64,000 nucleotides of DNA, taken from NCBI RefSeq assembly GCF_008728635.1, contig NZ_CP044285.1, forward strand, positions 248,001-312,000, in the 5' to 3' direction. Of this stretch, positions 1-8,645 are shown piece after piece. The first letter of the stretch is position 1. Each line of letters opens with the position of its first letter. This DNA comes from Hymenobacter baengnokdamensis. GTDB lineage: Bacteria > Bacteroidota > Bacteroidia > Cytophagales > Hymenobacteraceae. The position numbers and the translations under genes are program-made. The notes beneath the pieces were generated by a model that worked only from the letters and a program-made list of their open reading frames with translations, was not told the DNA's origin and searched no databases.

Positions 1-1
1 C

Positions 2-715
2 GGCAACCCGTTCAACGAGGCCCGCACCTCGTACTTTCATAAGAGCATCGGCGGCTACCACGGCGCCAAGCTGCGCCGCTACCAGGACCTCATCGAGCGC
101 CAGATTTCGCAGAACAACACCGGCGTGCTCAACATGCTGAACACGCGCTACGTGATAGTGCCGCCCCAGAAGCAAGGCGAAGCCGAGCAGGTGCAGCGCA
201 ACCCCGGCGCGCTGGGCAACGCCTGGTTTGTGCGCGAGCTGAAAGCCGTGGCTAGCCCCGACGAGGAAATGAACGCCCTCTCCAGCCTCAATACCAAACA
301 GGTAGCGGTGGTGGATACCCACAAGTTTCCCGACGTGAAGCCGGCGACCTACGCCGACTCGTCGGCCACCATTGCCCTCACCAGCTACGCACCCGATGCC
401 CTCACCTACCGCTACTCGGCCGCCCAGCCGGCCACGGTGGTGTTCTCCGAAATCTATTACGCCGACGGCTGGCAGGCTTTCCTCGATGGCAAGCCGGTGC
501 CGTATTTCCGGGCCGACTGGGTGCTGCGGGCCATGCAGGTGCCGGCCGGCTCGCACGAAATCAAGTTTGTATTCGAGCCCAAAGAATATAAGATTGGCAA
601 TACAGTATCGCTGCTTTCCAGCATTGGGGTGCTGCTGGCGGTGGTGGCGGCGGGCATCTTCGGCTTCCGGCAGCGCCGGATTAATGAGGATAATGACACT
701 GCCAAAGCCGCCTGA
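2..715 (+). CDS. YfhO family membrane protein, C-terminal part
   Basis: The reading frame is open from the window edge, so only the last 237 residues of a larger protein are visible. The motif LNMLNTRYVIVP, a beta-rich extracytoplasmic part and the later YADGWQAFLDGKPVP stretch are what one sees near the C-terminus of YfhO-like bacterial membrane proteins, which are large polytopic proteins with a glycosyltransferase-like (GT-C) layout. The last 35 or so residues hold one clear membrane helix (VSLLSSIGVLLAVVAAGIFG) followed by a short basic and acidic tail. In Firmicutes YfhO takes part in lipoteichoic acid glycosylation; the role in Bacteroidota is not established. The next gene starts 23 bp later on the same strand. 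Confidence 0.85.
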   Translation, partial: GNPFNEARTSYFHKSIGGYHGAKLRRYQDLIERQISQNNTGVLNMLNTRYVIVPPQKQGEAEQVQRNPGALGNAWFVRELKAVASPDEEMNALSSLNTKQVAVVDTHKFPDVKPATYADSSATIALTSYAPDALTYRYSAAQPATVVFSEIYYADGWQAFLDGKPVPYFRADWVLRAMQVPAGSHEIKFVFEPKEYKIGNTVSLLSSIGVLLAVVAAGIFGFRQRRINEDNDTAKAA

Positions 716-738
716 ACCCGCCGGGCGTTGCGCTCGAA

Positions 739-1635
739 ATGACAAACAATTTTTTACTTCCTATCCTCCACCCTGCCGCCGAGCGCCACGGCGTGCGCCT
801 GCTGCTCTGGCGCGACGACCTACTCAACCCCGACCTGCCCGGCAACAAGGCCCGCAAGCTTAGGTACAACCTGCAAGCGGCCACTGCGCAGGGCCACGCG
901 CGCCTGCTGACCTTCGGCGGCGCGTACTCCAACCACCTCGCGGCCGTAGCGACGGCGGGGCGGCTCTACGGGTTTGCCACTATTGGCCTGGTGCGCGGCG
1001 AAGAGCACCAGCCCCTCAACCCGACCCTGGCGCAGTGCGTGGCCGATGGCATGGCTCTGCACTATCTCGACCGCGCCACTTACCGCCGCCGCAATGAGCC
1101 GGAATTTTTAACCGACATCCGGCGGCAGTTCGGCCACCCCTATCTGCTGCCCGAGGGCGGCACCAATGCGCTGGCCCTGCGCGGCGTGGCCGAGCTTATC
1201 GGCGAGCTGCGCCGGCACACCGACTTCGATGCCGTGGCCGTGGCGGCCGGCACCGGCGGCACCCTGGCCGGCCTGGCGCTGGGGCTGGCCGAGGCCGCCT
1301 ATCCGGCCCGCGCGCTGGGCATAGCGGCCCTGAAAGGCGCTGATTTTTTGCGCGCCGAGATTGACGCGCTGACGCAGGCCGCCGCCAACCGCCCGCTCAC
1401 CAACTACGAGCTGCACACCGGCTACCACTTCGGCGGCTACGCCCGGCTGCCGCTTAAGCTACGGGCATTCATTCAGCAGTTTCAGGCTGACTATGGCGTG
1501 TTGCTCGACCCTATCTATACCGGCAAGCTGCTTTTTGGGGTGCTGGACCTTATCAAAAAAGGGCACTTTACGCCCGGCAGCACCGTGGTAGCCGTGCATA
1601 CGGGTGGCCTGCAAGCCTGGGCGGGGTTCTTGTAG
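739..1635 (+). CDS. 1-aminocyclopropane-1-carboxylate deaminase / D-cysteine desulfhydrase family PLP enzyme
   Basis: A 298-residue fold-type II PLP enzyme, slightly shorter than characterised ACC deaminases. The PLP-lysine motif GNKARKLRY is at residues 35-43 (Lys37 the probable Schiff-base lysine), FGGAYSNHLAA follows near residue 58 and the glycine-rich phosphate loop AAGTGGTLAG lies near residue 170. Family members deaminate ACC or desulfhydrate D-cysteine; sequence alone does not decide the substrate. ATG start at 739, 23 bp after the YfhO-like gene, so they may be cotranscribed. It converges on the minus-strand glycosyltransferase that ends at 1670. Confidence 0.88.
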   Translation: MTNNFLLPILHPAAERHGVRLLLWRDDLLNPDLPGNKARKLRYNLQAATAQGHARLLTFGGAYSNHLAAVATAGRLYGFATIGLVRGEEHQPLNPTLAQCVADGMALHYLDRATYRRRNEPEFLTDIRRQFGHPYLLPEGGTNALALRGVAELIGELRRHTDFDAVAVAAGTGGTLAGLALGLAEAAYPARALGIAALKGADFLRAEIDALTQAAANRPLTNYELHTGYHFGGYARLPLKLRAFIQQFQADYGVLLDPIYTGKLLFGVLDLIKKGHFTPGSTVVAVHTGGLQAWAGFL

Positions 1636-1669
1636 GCAATAAAAAACCCGTGGCCGGGAAAGCGCCTGC

Positions 1670-2875
1670 TCACCGCTTGCTGTTGGCCGTGAGCTGCAAA
1701 GCAGCCAGCCCAAACACAAACGGCAGCACCGGGGCCAGAAAGCGCACGTCGTAGTCATCAACGGTGAGCATCACCACGGCGGCTTGCAGCAGCGGCACGC
1801 CAGCCAGAAACGCCCGCGCCGGCAGCCACACGTCGGTGCGGCGGATGGCGCGCGCCGCCAGCCAGTACAACGGCCACAGCACCAGCACACTCAGCAGGCG
1901 ATGACCAAGTGAATAGTAGGGCTTTACGCTGCTGAAGAACACGAGGAGCTTCCCCAGCATGAGCCGGGCCAGGAAGCCGGGGTTGTGGGCGGCAAAGTAC
2001 AACACCCGCGACATCTGGCCAATGCCGTCGGGCGGCATATCGAGGGGCGCGCCTGGATGGATAGCCCACACCGGCGTAGCAAACATCAGCTCGCCGCGCT
2101 GGTAGGTTTCTACAATAAAAAAGCTGATTAGCTGATAGTTGAGCCACCACACCACCAGCGGCACTGCCAGCACGCCCAGTCCGATGGCGCCCCAGAAAAG
2201 CCGGCGCTGCCGGCTGTAAAGCACGGCCAGCCCCGCGACCCCAGCGGCCCCGGCCACGACGAAGCCATTGGGCCGCACCAGCGCCGTGAGCAGCAGCAGG
2301 CTCAGCAGCAGCCCCCAGGCCCGCCAGCCGCCGGCGCGCACCCGCACCAGCGCCCAAAACGAGAGCACCGACAAGCTGATAAACAGCGACTCGGTGAGCA
2401 AGTAGCAGTTGAACTGCTGCACATCGGGCCACATGATAAACAAGGCGGTAGCCACCGCAGCGGCCCGCCCGCCCGGCGCCAGCCGCCCCACCGCGGCGTA
2501 CAGCGCCCACGCCGCCAGCCCGGAAATAGCCAGCTGGGCCAGCACAATGCCCCACCAGCCGGCGTGCAGCCGCAGCCACACGCTCTGAAACCAGGGGTAG
2601 AGAATGTAGCGCTGGTTATGCTCGTACTGAAACGTATCGACCCCGTTGTTGGCAATCGTGGCTGAGGCGGCCCCCGGCTCCAGCTTGTAGTAGCCGTGGG
2701 TGGCCAGGTTGGTAGCGTAGTTGAGGTAGCGGGCGCTGTCGTTGGCGTAGTGCGGGCCGTGAAACCTAAGCAGAAACGCAGCCTGCACCAGCAGCCACAA
2801 CCCCAGCAGCAGCCAGGGGTGCACCCGCCAGCAGCACCGGCCAAGTATAGCAACGAAGTGTGAAAGCGAGCCCAT
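1670..2875 (-). CDS. Polytopic membrane glycosyltransferase-like protein (GT39/ArnT-like)
   Basis: A 401-residue very hydrophobic protein with about nine to ten predicted membrane helices. Near the N-terminus, after the first helix, it has YANDSARYLNYATNLATHGY, resembling the first extracytoplasmic loop of GT-C enzymes of the GT39/PMT_2 type, where an acidic residue binds a lipid-linked sugar donor. The substrate cannot be told. It is transcribed divergently from the DUF4230 gene with about 100 bp between the starts. The first ATG is taken; the first helix begins around residue 20, so a slightly later start is possible. Confidence 0.7.
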   Translation of the reverse strand: MGSLSHFVAILGRCCWRVHPWLLLGLWLLVQAAFLLRFHGPHYANDSARYLNYATNLATHGYYKLEPGAASATIANNGVDTFQYEHNQRYILYPWFQSVWLRLHAGWWGIVLAQLAISGLAAWALYAAVGRLAPGGRAAAVATALFIMWPDVQQFNCYLLTESLFISLSVLSFWALVRVRAGGWRAWGLLLSLLLLTALVRPNGFVVAGAAGVAGLAVLYSRQRRLFWGAIGLGVLAVPLVVWWLNYQLISFFIVETYQRGELMFATPVWAIHPGAPLDMPPDGIGQMSRVLYFAAHNPGFLARLMLGKLLVFFSSVKPYYSLGHRLLSVLVLWPLYWLAARAIRRTDVWLPARAFLAGVPLLQAAVVMLTVDDYDVRFLAPVLPFVFGLAALQLTANSKR

Positions 2876-2977
2876 AGCGGGCCAAAGCTACACCCACGGC
2901 CAGCTCACGCGCACGGGCCGCCGTAGCTTGCGCGGCGCTTGCCCGTATAAGCTCCGGCTTAGTTCACTGCTGCCCCT

Positions 2978-3613
2978 ATGCTGCCCCGCCTCATTCGCCG
3001 CCTGTTTCCGCTGCTTGCTCTCGTTGCCCTGGGGGTGTTTTTGTGGCGAAAAATCGGCGCTACGCTGGCAGGGCTTAATCCGCTGGCAGCCCGTGAGCCG
3101 CAGGTGACGGTGACCCACAACACGGTGCTTACCCAGGTAGAAGCCCTGGGCAAGCTGGAGCTGGTGCGCTACCGCTTTAAGGACGTGGTAGAGTACAAGC
3201 GCTCGGCTAAATACCCGTTTTTGCCCGATGCCAAGGCCGCGCTCATCGTGGGTGGCGAAGCCGTGGGCTGCCTCGACCTGCGCCAGCTAAGACCCCAGGA
3301 CGTGACGTTCGAAGGCGACTCGGTGGTGCGCCTCATCCTGCCGGCCCCGGAGCTGTGCGCTTTCCAGGTCGACCATAGCCAGAGCCGGGTGTTCAGCACC
3401 GAAAACGGTTTTTTTCAGGATGCTGAGCTCGTTGATGAGGCCTATCGCTATGCCGAGGCGCAGGTGCGCCGCTCGGCCCTGCAAGCGGGCATTCTGGCCG
3501 AAACCCAGCGCAACGCCCAGCAGATTCTGGTGCCCATGCTGCACACGCTTACGGGACGGCGCGTGGTTATTGGCCAGCGGCTCGTGGTGCCGGGGCCGCC
3601 GCGCAAAATGTAA
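2978..3613 (+). CDS. DUF4230 domain-containing protein
   Basis: A 211-residue protein with one N-terminal membrane helix (LFPLLALVALGVFLW, residues 9-23), then a DUF4230 region of unknown function. Typical parts are VLTQVEALGKLELVRYRFKDVVEY, a central beta-rich segment with GCLDLRQL, and a helical C-terminal part (LVDEAYRYAEAQVRR to QILVPMLHTLTG). It probably sits at the inner membrane with the domain outside. The ATG at 2978 gives a basic N-terminus before the helix. Downstream lies a 230-bp gap containing a gene remnant. Confidence 0.85.
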   Translation: MLPRLIRRLFPLLALVALGVFLWRKIGATLAGLNPLAAREPQVTVTHNTVLTQVEALGKLELVRYRFKDVVEYKRSAKYPFLPDAKAALIVGGEAVGCLDLRQLRPQDVTFEGDSVVRLILPAPELCAFQVDHSQSRVFSTENGFFQDAELVDEAYRYAEAQVRRSALQAGILAETQRNAQQILVPMLHTLTGRRVVIGQRLVVPGPPRKM

Positions 3614-3720
3614 GGCCCGGCTTATATTTCCCTGGTAAAGCAACTATTAGCTTTTGCCGCGCCCTGCGCCCCCGCCAAACGCCTGGCCCCCTAAAATATC
3701 ATTGCGAACCCGGCTGCTGC

Positions 3721-3841
3721 AAGAAAATAAAATGGCTGCCGGCCGCCGAGGTAGTAGCGCAGCTGAATACGGGTAAGAAGCCGCCGGTCAAAGTGACGAT
3801 GAACGGCTACTTCTACCCAAGCAGCATCGCCAACGCAGCCA
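3721..3841 (+). pseudogene. Remnant of a DUF1905-type gene
   Basis: In the frame starting at 3721 the translation contains LPAAEVVAQLNTGKKPPVKV followed by TMNGYFYPSSIA. This resembles the core of DUF1905 proteins (a beta-barrel domain with the pattern LP-EVV-L--GK-PPVKVT-NG). No start codon with related sequence is present upstream, and after about 40 residues the similarity stops and the frame runs into recX on the other strand. It is read as a decayed fragment; the identification rests on recalled family pattern only. Confidence 0.45.
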
Positions 3842-3846
3842 ATATA

Positions 3847-4344
3847 TTAGTTATTTCCTATATTAAGCTCGCCTAACGCTTCCTGAATCAGGTCCGACTC
3901 GTAGCCTTTTTGCGTGAGGTAAGCCATGAGCTTCATCTTGCGCTTCAGAGGATGGGCTTCCTTTTCGCGGGCATCGCGCTGGCCAAGCAGCTGCTTGAGC
4001 TTGTCGTAGTACTCCTCGCCATCGAGCTCTTTGAGGCCGCTTTTGATGCAATAGTCGCTCAGGCCTTTCGCCTTCATCTCCAGCCTGATGCGGCGACGCC
4101 CCCAGCCGTTGGTGCGGTGCTTGCCGCGGGCGTACGCCTGGGCATAGCGCTCCTCGTCGAGCAGCTTCTCGCGGCCAAGGCGAATAATAATCTCGCCGGC
4201 TTCGTCTTCGTCGAGGCCGTAGCTTTTGAGCTTGTCGGCAACCTCCTTCTGCGTACGCTCCTGGTAGGCACAAAAAGCTGCAATTTTGGGTAGCGCCTCA
4301 CCGGGCGTGTAGGTTTTAGGGGTCTTATCGGGGTTTTTAAACAT
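3847..4344 (-). CDS. recX: Regulatory protein RecX
   Basis: A 165-residue protein from the ATG at 4344 (MFKNPDKTPK). The open frame extends further upstream, but the added residues are Arg/Ala-rich and unlike the family. RecX binds RecA filaments and limits strand exchange. Family marks visible are RTQKEVADKLKSYG near residue 30, DEERYAQAYARGKHRTNGWG near residue 68, KGLSDYCI, and a last three-helix repeat (LMAYLTQKGYESDLIQEAL). Length is normal. recA is not in the window; the gene is divergent from the DMT transporter at 4482. Confidence 0.9.
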   Translation of the reverse strand: MFKNPDKTPKTYTPGEALPKIAAFCAYQERTQKEVADKLKSYGLDEDEAGEIIIRLGREKLLDEERYAQAYARGKHRTNGWGRRRIRLEMKAKGLSDYCIKSGLKELDGEEYYDKLKQLLGQRDAREKEAHPLKRKMKLMAYLTQKGYESDLIQEALGELNIGNN

Positions 4345-4481
4345 AAAAAATGCAGTGAGCCGCCGTAAAGTACGGAAACGAAGTAGCGGCGGGGCCGTTG
4401 TAGCAGGCGAGCCGCCGGCATAATCCAACGACTGGCGAAGCCCAAACGTGCCGCCGTGCCGGGGCACCTGCCCTTGCCTCT

Positions 4482-5339
4482 ATGCGCGTTTCGCCCGGAA
4501 TCCTCTATATGCTGGCTTCGACGGCTATGCTGGCCGTCGTCAACGTAGCCGTAAAGAAGCTGGCCGGCGTGCCCACGGCCGAAATCATTTTTGCCCGCTG
4601 CCTTATCTCGCTTCTGCTTACCAGCTGGCAGCTGCACCGCACCGGGGTGCCCGTGTGGGGCCCGCCCGAGGCGCGGCCCAACCTGCTGGGACGGGGCATT
4701 TTTGGGGCCGGCTCACTTATCCTGGGCTTTCTGGCGCTGAAGGTGCTGCCGCTGGGCGGCGCCATTACGCTCAGCTACCTCGCCCCGGCCGTGACGGCGA
4801 TAGCCGCCATCTGGCTGGTGAATGAGCCACTACGGCCCTGGCAGGGCGTGTTTTACGCCGTGGCCATCGCAGGCGTAGTGCTGGCCAAAGGCACGGCCGG
4901 GCTCCTTTCGGCAGGAGTACTGCTAGGGGTAGGGTCGGCAGTATCGTCGGGGCTGAGCAGTGCTTTTTTGCGACGGGTGGGCGCCAAAGTTGCGCCGCTG
5001 GTACCGGTATTTTACTTCAACATCGTGCCGCTGGCTATTGCCTTCGGCTGGATGCTTTTTGGCTGGAAATGGCCCCAGGGCAGCGATTGGCTGTGGCTGG
5101 CGCTGGCCGGGGTACTTACCCACGTGGCGCTGTGGTGCACCACGCTGGCGTTTCAGGAGCAGCGGGCCGGCTTCCTGGCCGCCCTCGACTACCTGGGGCT
5201 CATCTATGCTGTTGCACTGGGCTATTTTGTATTCGGCGACAAAATCAGGCCCAGCGTCTATCCGGGCATCGCGCTGGTGCTGCTGGGCGTAGGCCTGAAC
5301 GCCTGGTACTCGGCGCGGCACCAGCAACGGCCCCACTAA
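4482..5339 (+). CDS. DMT-superfamily (EamA) transporter
   Basis: A 285-residue inner-membrane protein with two EamA repeats of about five helices each. Recognisable pieces are the start MRVSPGILYMLASTAMLAVVN, EIIFARCLISLLL, the ALKVLPLGGAITLSYLAPAV hinge region and the second repeat with RAGFLAALDYLGLIYAVALG. Such proteins export or exchange small metabolites by proton-coupled transport; the substrate is unknown. The ATG at 4482 gives the usual short N-terminus before helix 1. The DUF5686 gene follows after about 85 bp and may share the transcript. Confidence 0.88.
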   Translation: MRVSPGILYMLASTAMLAVVNVAVKKLAGVPTAEIIFARCLISLLLTSWQLHRTGVPVWGPPEARPNLLGRGIFGAGSLILGFLALKVLPLGGAITLSYLAPAVTAIAAIWLVNEPLRPWQGVFYAVAIAGVVLAKGTAGLLSAGVLLGVGSAVSSGLSSAFLRRVGAKVAPLVPVFYFNIVPLAIAFGWMLFGWKWPQGSDWLWLALAGVLTHVALWCTTLAFQEQRAGFLAALDYLGLIYAVALGYFVFGDKIRPSVYPGIALVLLGVGLNAWYSARHQQRPH

Positions 5340-5423
5340 GGCCGCTAATCGCTGCCCTGCTGGTGGGCCTCTACCTGAGCGGAGGGCCCTATCTTGCCGG
5401 CTGCTTTAGAAGGGTATTTGCTT

Positions 5424-8093
5424 ATGGCTATCGCTACTCGGATGCGTTTTTACTTATCGCTCATCGGCTGGCTATTGCTGGTCGGCGCGGCTCATGCGGG
5501 CATCATCAGGGGCAAGGTCAGCGGCCCCGACGGCGCGGGCCTGCCTTTTGCCAACGTGGCCGTGCGCGGCTCAGCCACCAGCACGGGCTCCAATGAGCAG
5601 GGCCAGTACCAGCTACGGCTCGCGGCGGGCTCTTACCAGCTTGTTTTTCAGTATGTAGGCTACCGCCCCCGCACCGAAACCGTGCGCGTGCCCACCAATG
5701 ACTCTACCCTGACCTTTAATATAACGCTGGTTCCGGAGTCGTACAGCCTGACGGAGGTGACAGTGCGCGGCTCCGACCGCGACCCGGCTTACGCCATTAT
5801 TCAGCACGCGCAGCAGTGGCGGGCCTACCACCAGCGCGAGGTAGCCGCCTTCCGGGCCCGCATCTACATCAAAAGCCTGGGCCGCCTTAGCGAAACGCCC
5901 AGCAAGATTTTTGGGCTTATAAAAGTTGGCCCCGATGTTAAGCCCGGCATTTTTTATTTATCCGAAAGCTTGTCGGACATTGCTTTTACGCAGCCCGATG
6001 TGGTAAAAGAGCACATGCTGTCGAGCCGGGTCAGCGGCGACTCGCACGGCATCAGCTTCAACCGCGCCAGCGCCGGGCGCGGCCTCAGCTTTTATAATAA
6101 CCTGGTAAAATCGGGCTTTTCGGAGCGCGGCTTCGTGTCGCCGATTGCCGCCAATGCCCTGCTCTTTTACCAGTACGAGCTGGTGGGCAGCACCCAGCAA
6201 AACGGCGAGCTGGTGCATAAAATCCGCGTTATCCCGCGCCGCCGCTCCGACCCGGTTTTTGCGGGTTTTATCTATATAGTAGATGGCTCATGGAGGCTGC
6301 ATTCTGTAGACCTGCGCCTCACCAAAGATGCCCAGCTCGATTACGTCGACGACCTGCACATCGAGCAGCTGTTTGCCCCCGCGCCGGGTGCGCCGCACGC
6401 CTGGGTTATTCAGTCGCAGAAGCTGGCCGTCGATTTTTCGGCCTTCGGCTTTAAAGGCACGGGCTACGTCACGGCCGTTTTTTCCAACTACAACCACGTA
6501 GTGCCCACTTACCCCGCGCCCCCCGAGGCCCGGCCCCTGGTGCCGGCGCCCGGCAGCCCGCCCGGTACGCCGCCGGCCATAGCGCCCGTCACCACCAAGG
6601 AACTGACGCGCCAGATTCGGCGCGAAAAGCCCAACTTGGCGGGCCTCAACCGGCAGGTGCGCCGCCAGGTGCAGCAGGCCCGGCGCGACTCACTGCGCCA
6701 CGACCCCATTGCCCGCATGAAAAAAGGCGAGGTGCAGCTCATCGAAAAAGGCGTGAACGAGCGCGATACCACCTACTGGAGCCAGGCGCGCCCGGTGCCC
6801 CTCACAGAAGAAGAAAAGCTTGACTATCACAAAAAGGACAGCAGCGAGGTGGTGCGCAAGTCGCGCCCCTACCAGGACTCCCTCGACCGCAAGCGCAATG
6901 CCCTCAGCCCCGGCAAGCTGCTGCTCACGGGCTACACCTACAGCAATAGCTTCGCCAAGCGCAGCTTCGTGGTAGCCCCCATCTTCAACGAGCTGCAATA
7001 CAACACGGTAGAGGGCTACGTGCTGAACGCCCAGGCCACCTACACCCAGCGCACCGACGACCGCCGCTTCGTGAACCTGACGCCTACTTTGCGCTACGGC
7101 TTCAGCAACAAGCAGCTGCAGCCCAGCCTCACCGCAAACTGGCAGCTCGACCCGGTGAAGCTGCGCCAGCTAGGCCTGGTGGCGGGCCGCACCGTCGAGA
7201 ACTTCGACCGCAACTCGCAGCTCACGCCGTTTATCAACACCACGTATTCGCTTTATGCCAACCGCAACTACGCCAAGCTCTACCGGCGCGATGGGGCCGA
7301 GCTAAGCTACTTCTGGGAGCCGGTGAATGGCCTCACGGTGCGCGGTGCGGCCAGCTACTTCAACCGGGTGGAGCTGGTAAATACCGCCGACTACCTCTGG
7401 CACGACGTGCCGGGCCGCGCCTTCACCCCCAACCAGCCCGTGGCCGAGGAAGCACCGCAGGGCACCGGCTTTGGCAGCAGCCAGGCCGCTACGCTGGGCC
7501 TGAGCCTCAGCTACAAGCCCGGCCAGCGCTACATCACCCGGCCCGATGGCAAGTTCAACCTGGGCTCGAAGTGGCCGACCTTCAACGTGCAGGGCCGGCT
7601 GGCCGTGCCGCACGTGCTGGGAGCCGACGTGCGCTACCTGCTGCTGCAAGCCTCGGTGCGCCACGCTATGCAGTTCGGGCTGCTGGGCACCTCCTCGGTA
7701 CAAGCCGTAGTGGGCGGCTTTGTGGGCAAGCAGGAAGGAATGACGTTTGCCGACTATCGCCATTTTTCGGGCAACCGCACCCTGCTGGCGGCTAACTTCA
7801 ACGAGTTTCAACTGCTCGACTACTACCAGTACAGCACCCGCGCCAGCTACTTCGAAGGGCATTTCAACCACCATTTTAATGGCTTTATCTTCAATAAGAT
7901 TCCGCTGCTGCGTGCGCTGAAATGGCAGGAAGTGTTGTCGTTCAACTACTTGCATACTGCTCAGATTGGACAGTATGTAGAGCTGGGCGCGGGCGTGGAG
8001 CACATTTTTAAAGTAGTGCGCGTCGACTTTTATACCGGCCTGCAAAGCGGGCAGCGCGTGGGCACAGGGGTAAGAATCGGGCTGGGTTTCTAG
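5424..8093 (+). CDS. DUF5686 / carboxypeptidase-like regulatory domain outer-membrane protein
   Basis: An 889-residue exported protein. After a signal peptide (MRFYLSLIGWLLLVGAAHAG; either the ATG at 5424 or at 5442 could start it) there is a CarboxypepD_reg-like domain (GKVSGPDGAGLPFANVAVRG to about residue 100). The long DUF5686 part follows: SLSDIAF and SGDSHGISFNRAS early on, a Pro-rich and charged linker around residues 360-480, then repeated aromatic-rich beta strands ending in FYTGLQSGQRVGTGVRIGLGF, as in an outer-membrane barrel. Its function is not established. The TAG stop is the first part of a repeat element (see 8090-8141). Possible -7 box TATCTTGC at 5391. Confidence 0.88.
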   Translation: MAIATRMRFYLSLIGWLLLVGAAHAGIIRGKVSGPDGAGLPFANVAVRGSATSTGSNEQGQYQLRLAAGSYQLVFQYVGYRPRTETVRVPTNDSTLTFNITLVPESYSLTEVTVRGSDRDPAYAIIQHAQQWRAYHQREVAAFRARIYIKSLGRLSETPSKIFGLIKVGPDVKPGIFYLSESLSDIAFTQPDVVKEHMLSSRVSGDSHGISFNRASAGRGLSFYNNLVKSGFSERGFVSPIAANALLFYQYELVGSTQQNGELVHKIRVIPRRRSDPVFAGFIYIVDGSWRLHSVDLRLTKDAQLDYVDDLHIEQLFAPAPGAPHAWVIQSQKLAVDFSAFGFKGTGYVTAVFSNYNHVVPTYPAPPEARPLVPAPGSPPGTPPAIAPVTTKELTRQIRREKPNLAGLNRQVRRQVQQARRDSLRHDPIARMKKGEVQLIEKGVNERDTTYWSQARPVPLTEEEKLDYHKKDSSEVVRKSRPYQDSLDRKRNALSPGKLLLTGYTYSNSFAKRSFVVAPIFNELQYNTVEGYVLNAQATYTQRTDDRRFVNLTPTLRYGFSNKQLQPSLTANWQLDPVKLRQLGLVAGRTVENFDRNSQLTPFINTTYSLYANRNYAKLYRRDGAELSYFWEPVNGLTVRGAASYFNRVELVNTADYLWHDVPGRAFTPNQPVAEEAPQGTGFGSSQAATLGLSLSYKPGQRYITRPDGKFNLGSKWPTFNVQGRLAVPHVLGADVRYLLLQASVRHAMQFGLLGTSSVQAVVGGFVGKQEGMTFADYRHFSGNRTLLAANFNEFQLLDYYQYSTRASYFEGHFNHHFNGFIFNKIPLLRALKWQEVLSFNYLHTAQIGQYVELGAGVEHIFKVVRVDFYTGLQSGQRVGTGVRIGLGF

Positions 8094-8141
8094 ACCACTG
8101 ATTGGCGCGGATTTTACCGGATTTCACGGATTTTGTGGACG
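8090..8141 (+). repeat. Solo, diverged copy of the CGGATT repeat that flanks the GxxExxY gene
   Basis: It begins with ctagaccac, where the tag is the stop codon of the DUF5686 gene, and continues with four CGGATT-like iterons (GATTGG, CGGATT, CGGATT, CGGATT) at about 10-bp spacing, ending in TTTTGTGGACG. It matches the first 52 bp of the 81-bp arms at 16963 and 17464 with a few substitutions, but lacks the terminator half and there is no second arm or gene next to it. See the findings. Confidence 0.85.
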
Positions 8142-8354
8142 ATTTTCGGCTAGCTCTGGCAGCTGCCTGTTTGAGCAGATTGCTTCTATAGCCTCAGCTC
8201 CGCGGCTGCCGGCAAAGCATAGAAATTCGTCGAAGCCACGGCAGGCATTACCGGCGCCATTTCTCAAGCCAGGAATTATGCAAAATCAGTTAGCGGGCGC
8301 TCCACCTTCTTTTCAGAGGGAAGTCAGGGGCGAGGTGCGCCGCCAGCACACCTC
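8142..8354. other. Intergenic stretch after the solo repeat
   Basis: This is the gap between the convergent DUF5686 and DUF4834 genes. Apart from the repeat at its left edge, no open frame, clear terminator or known motif was found. Confidence 0.4.
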
Positions 8355-8645
8355 TTACTTTACCTCTTCATAATCCACATACTCGCCGCCGCGAAATTCG
8401 TGCTTGCGCTCACCAGTCGCGGTGGGCGGCACGTACTCGACGCGCACCTGGCCGGGCCTGGTAGCGGGCTCTTGCGGCGGTGCCTGGCGGCCACCCGGGC
8501 CAGCGCCGGGCGGCGCATAAAACCCACCCTGCTGCGCCTTATGCACCTGCTGCCGCACAAAGCTGCCCAGCACTGCCCGCAGCACCTGAGGCAGCACAAA
8601 CCGTACAAGTAAAAAAAACAGCAGTAGCGAAAGCGTGAAAGCCAT
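8355..8645 (-). CDS. DUF4834 family small membrane protein
   Basis: A 96-residue protein starting directly with a hydrophobic segment (AFTLSLLLFFLLVRFVLPQVL), then a short amphipathic part (FVRQQVHKAQQGGFY), a Pro/Gly-rich linker and the conserved acidic C-terminal tail ending GEYVDYEEVK. This layout is that of DUF4834, a small family restricted to Bacteroidota, of unknown function. Its start codon shares two bases with the start of the divergent GWxTD gene (the CATG at 8643-8646). Confidence 0.85.
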   Translation of the reverse strand: MAFTLSLLLFFLLVRFVLPQVLRAVLGSFVRQQVHKAQQGGFYAPPGAGPGGRQAPPQEPATRPGQVRVEYVPPTATGERKHEFRGGEYVDYEEVK

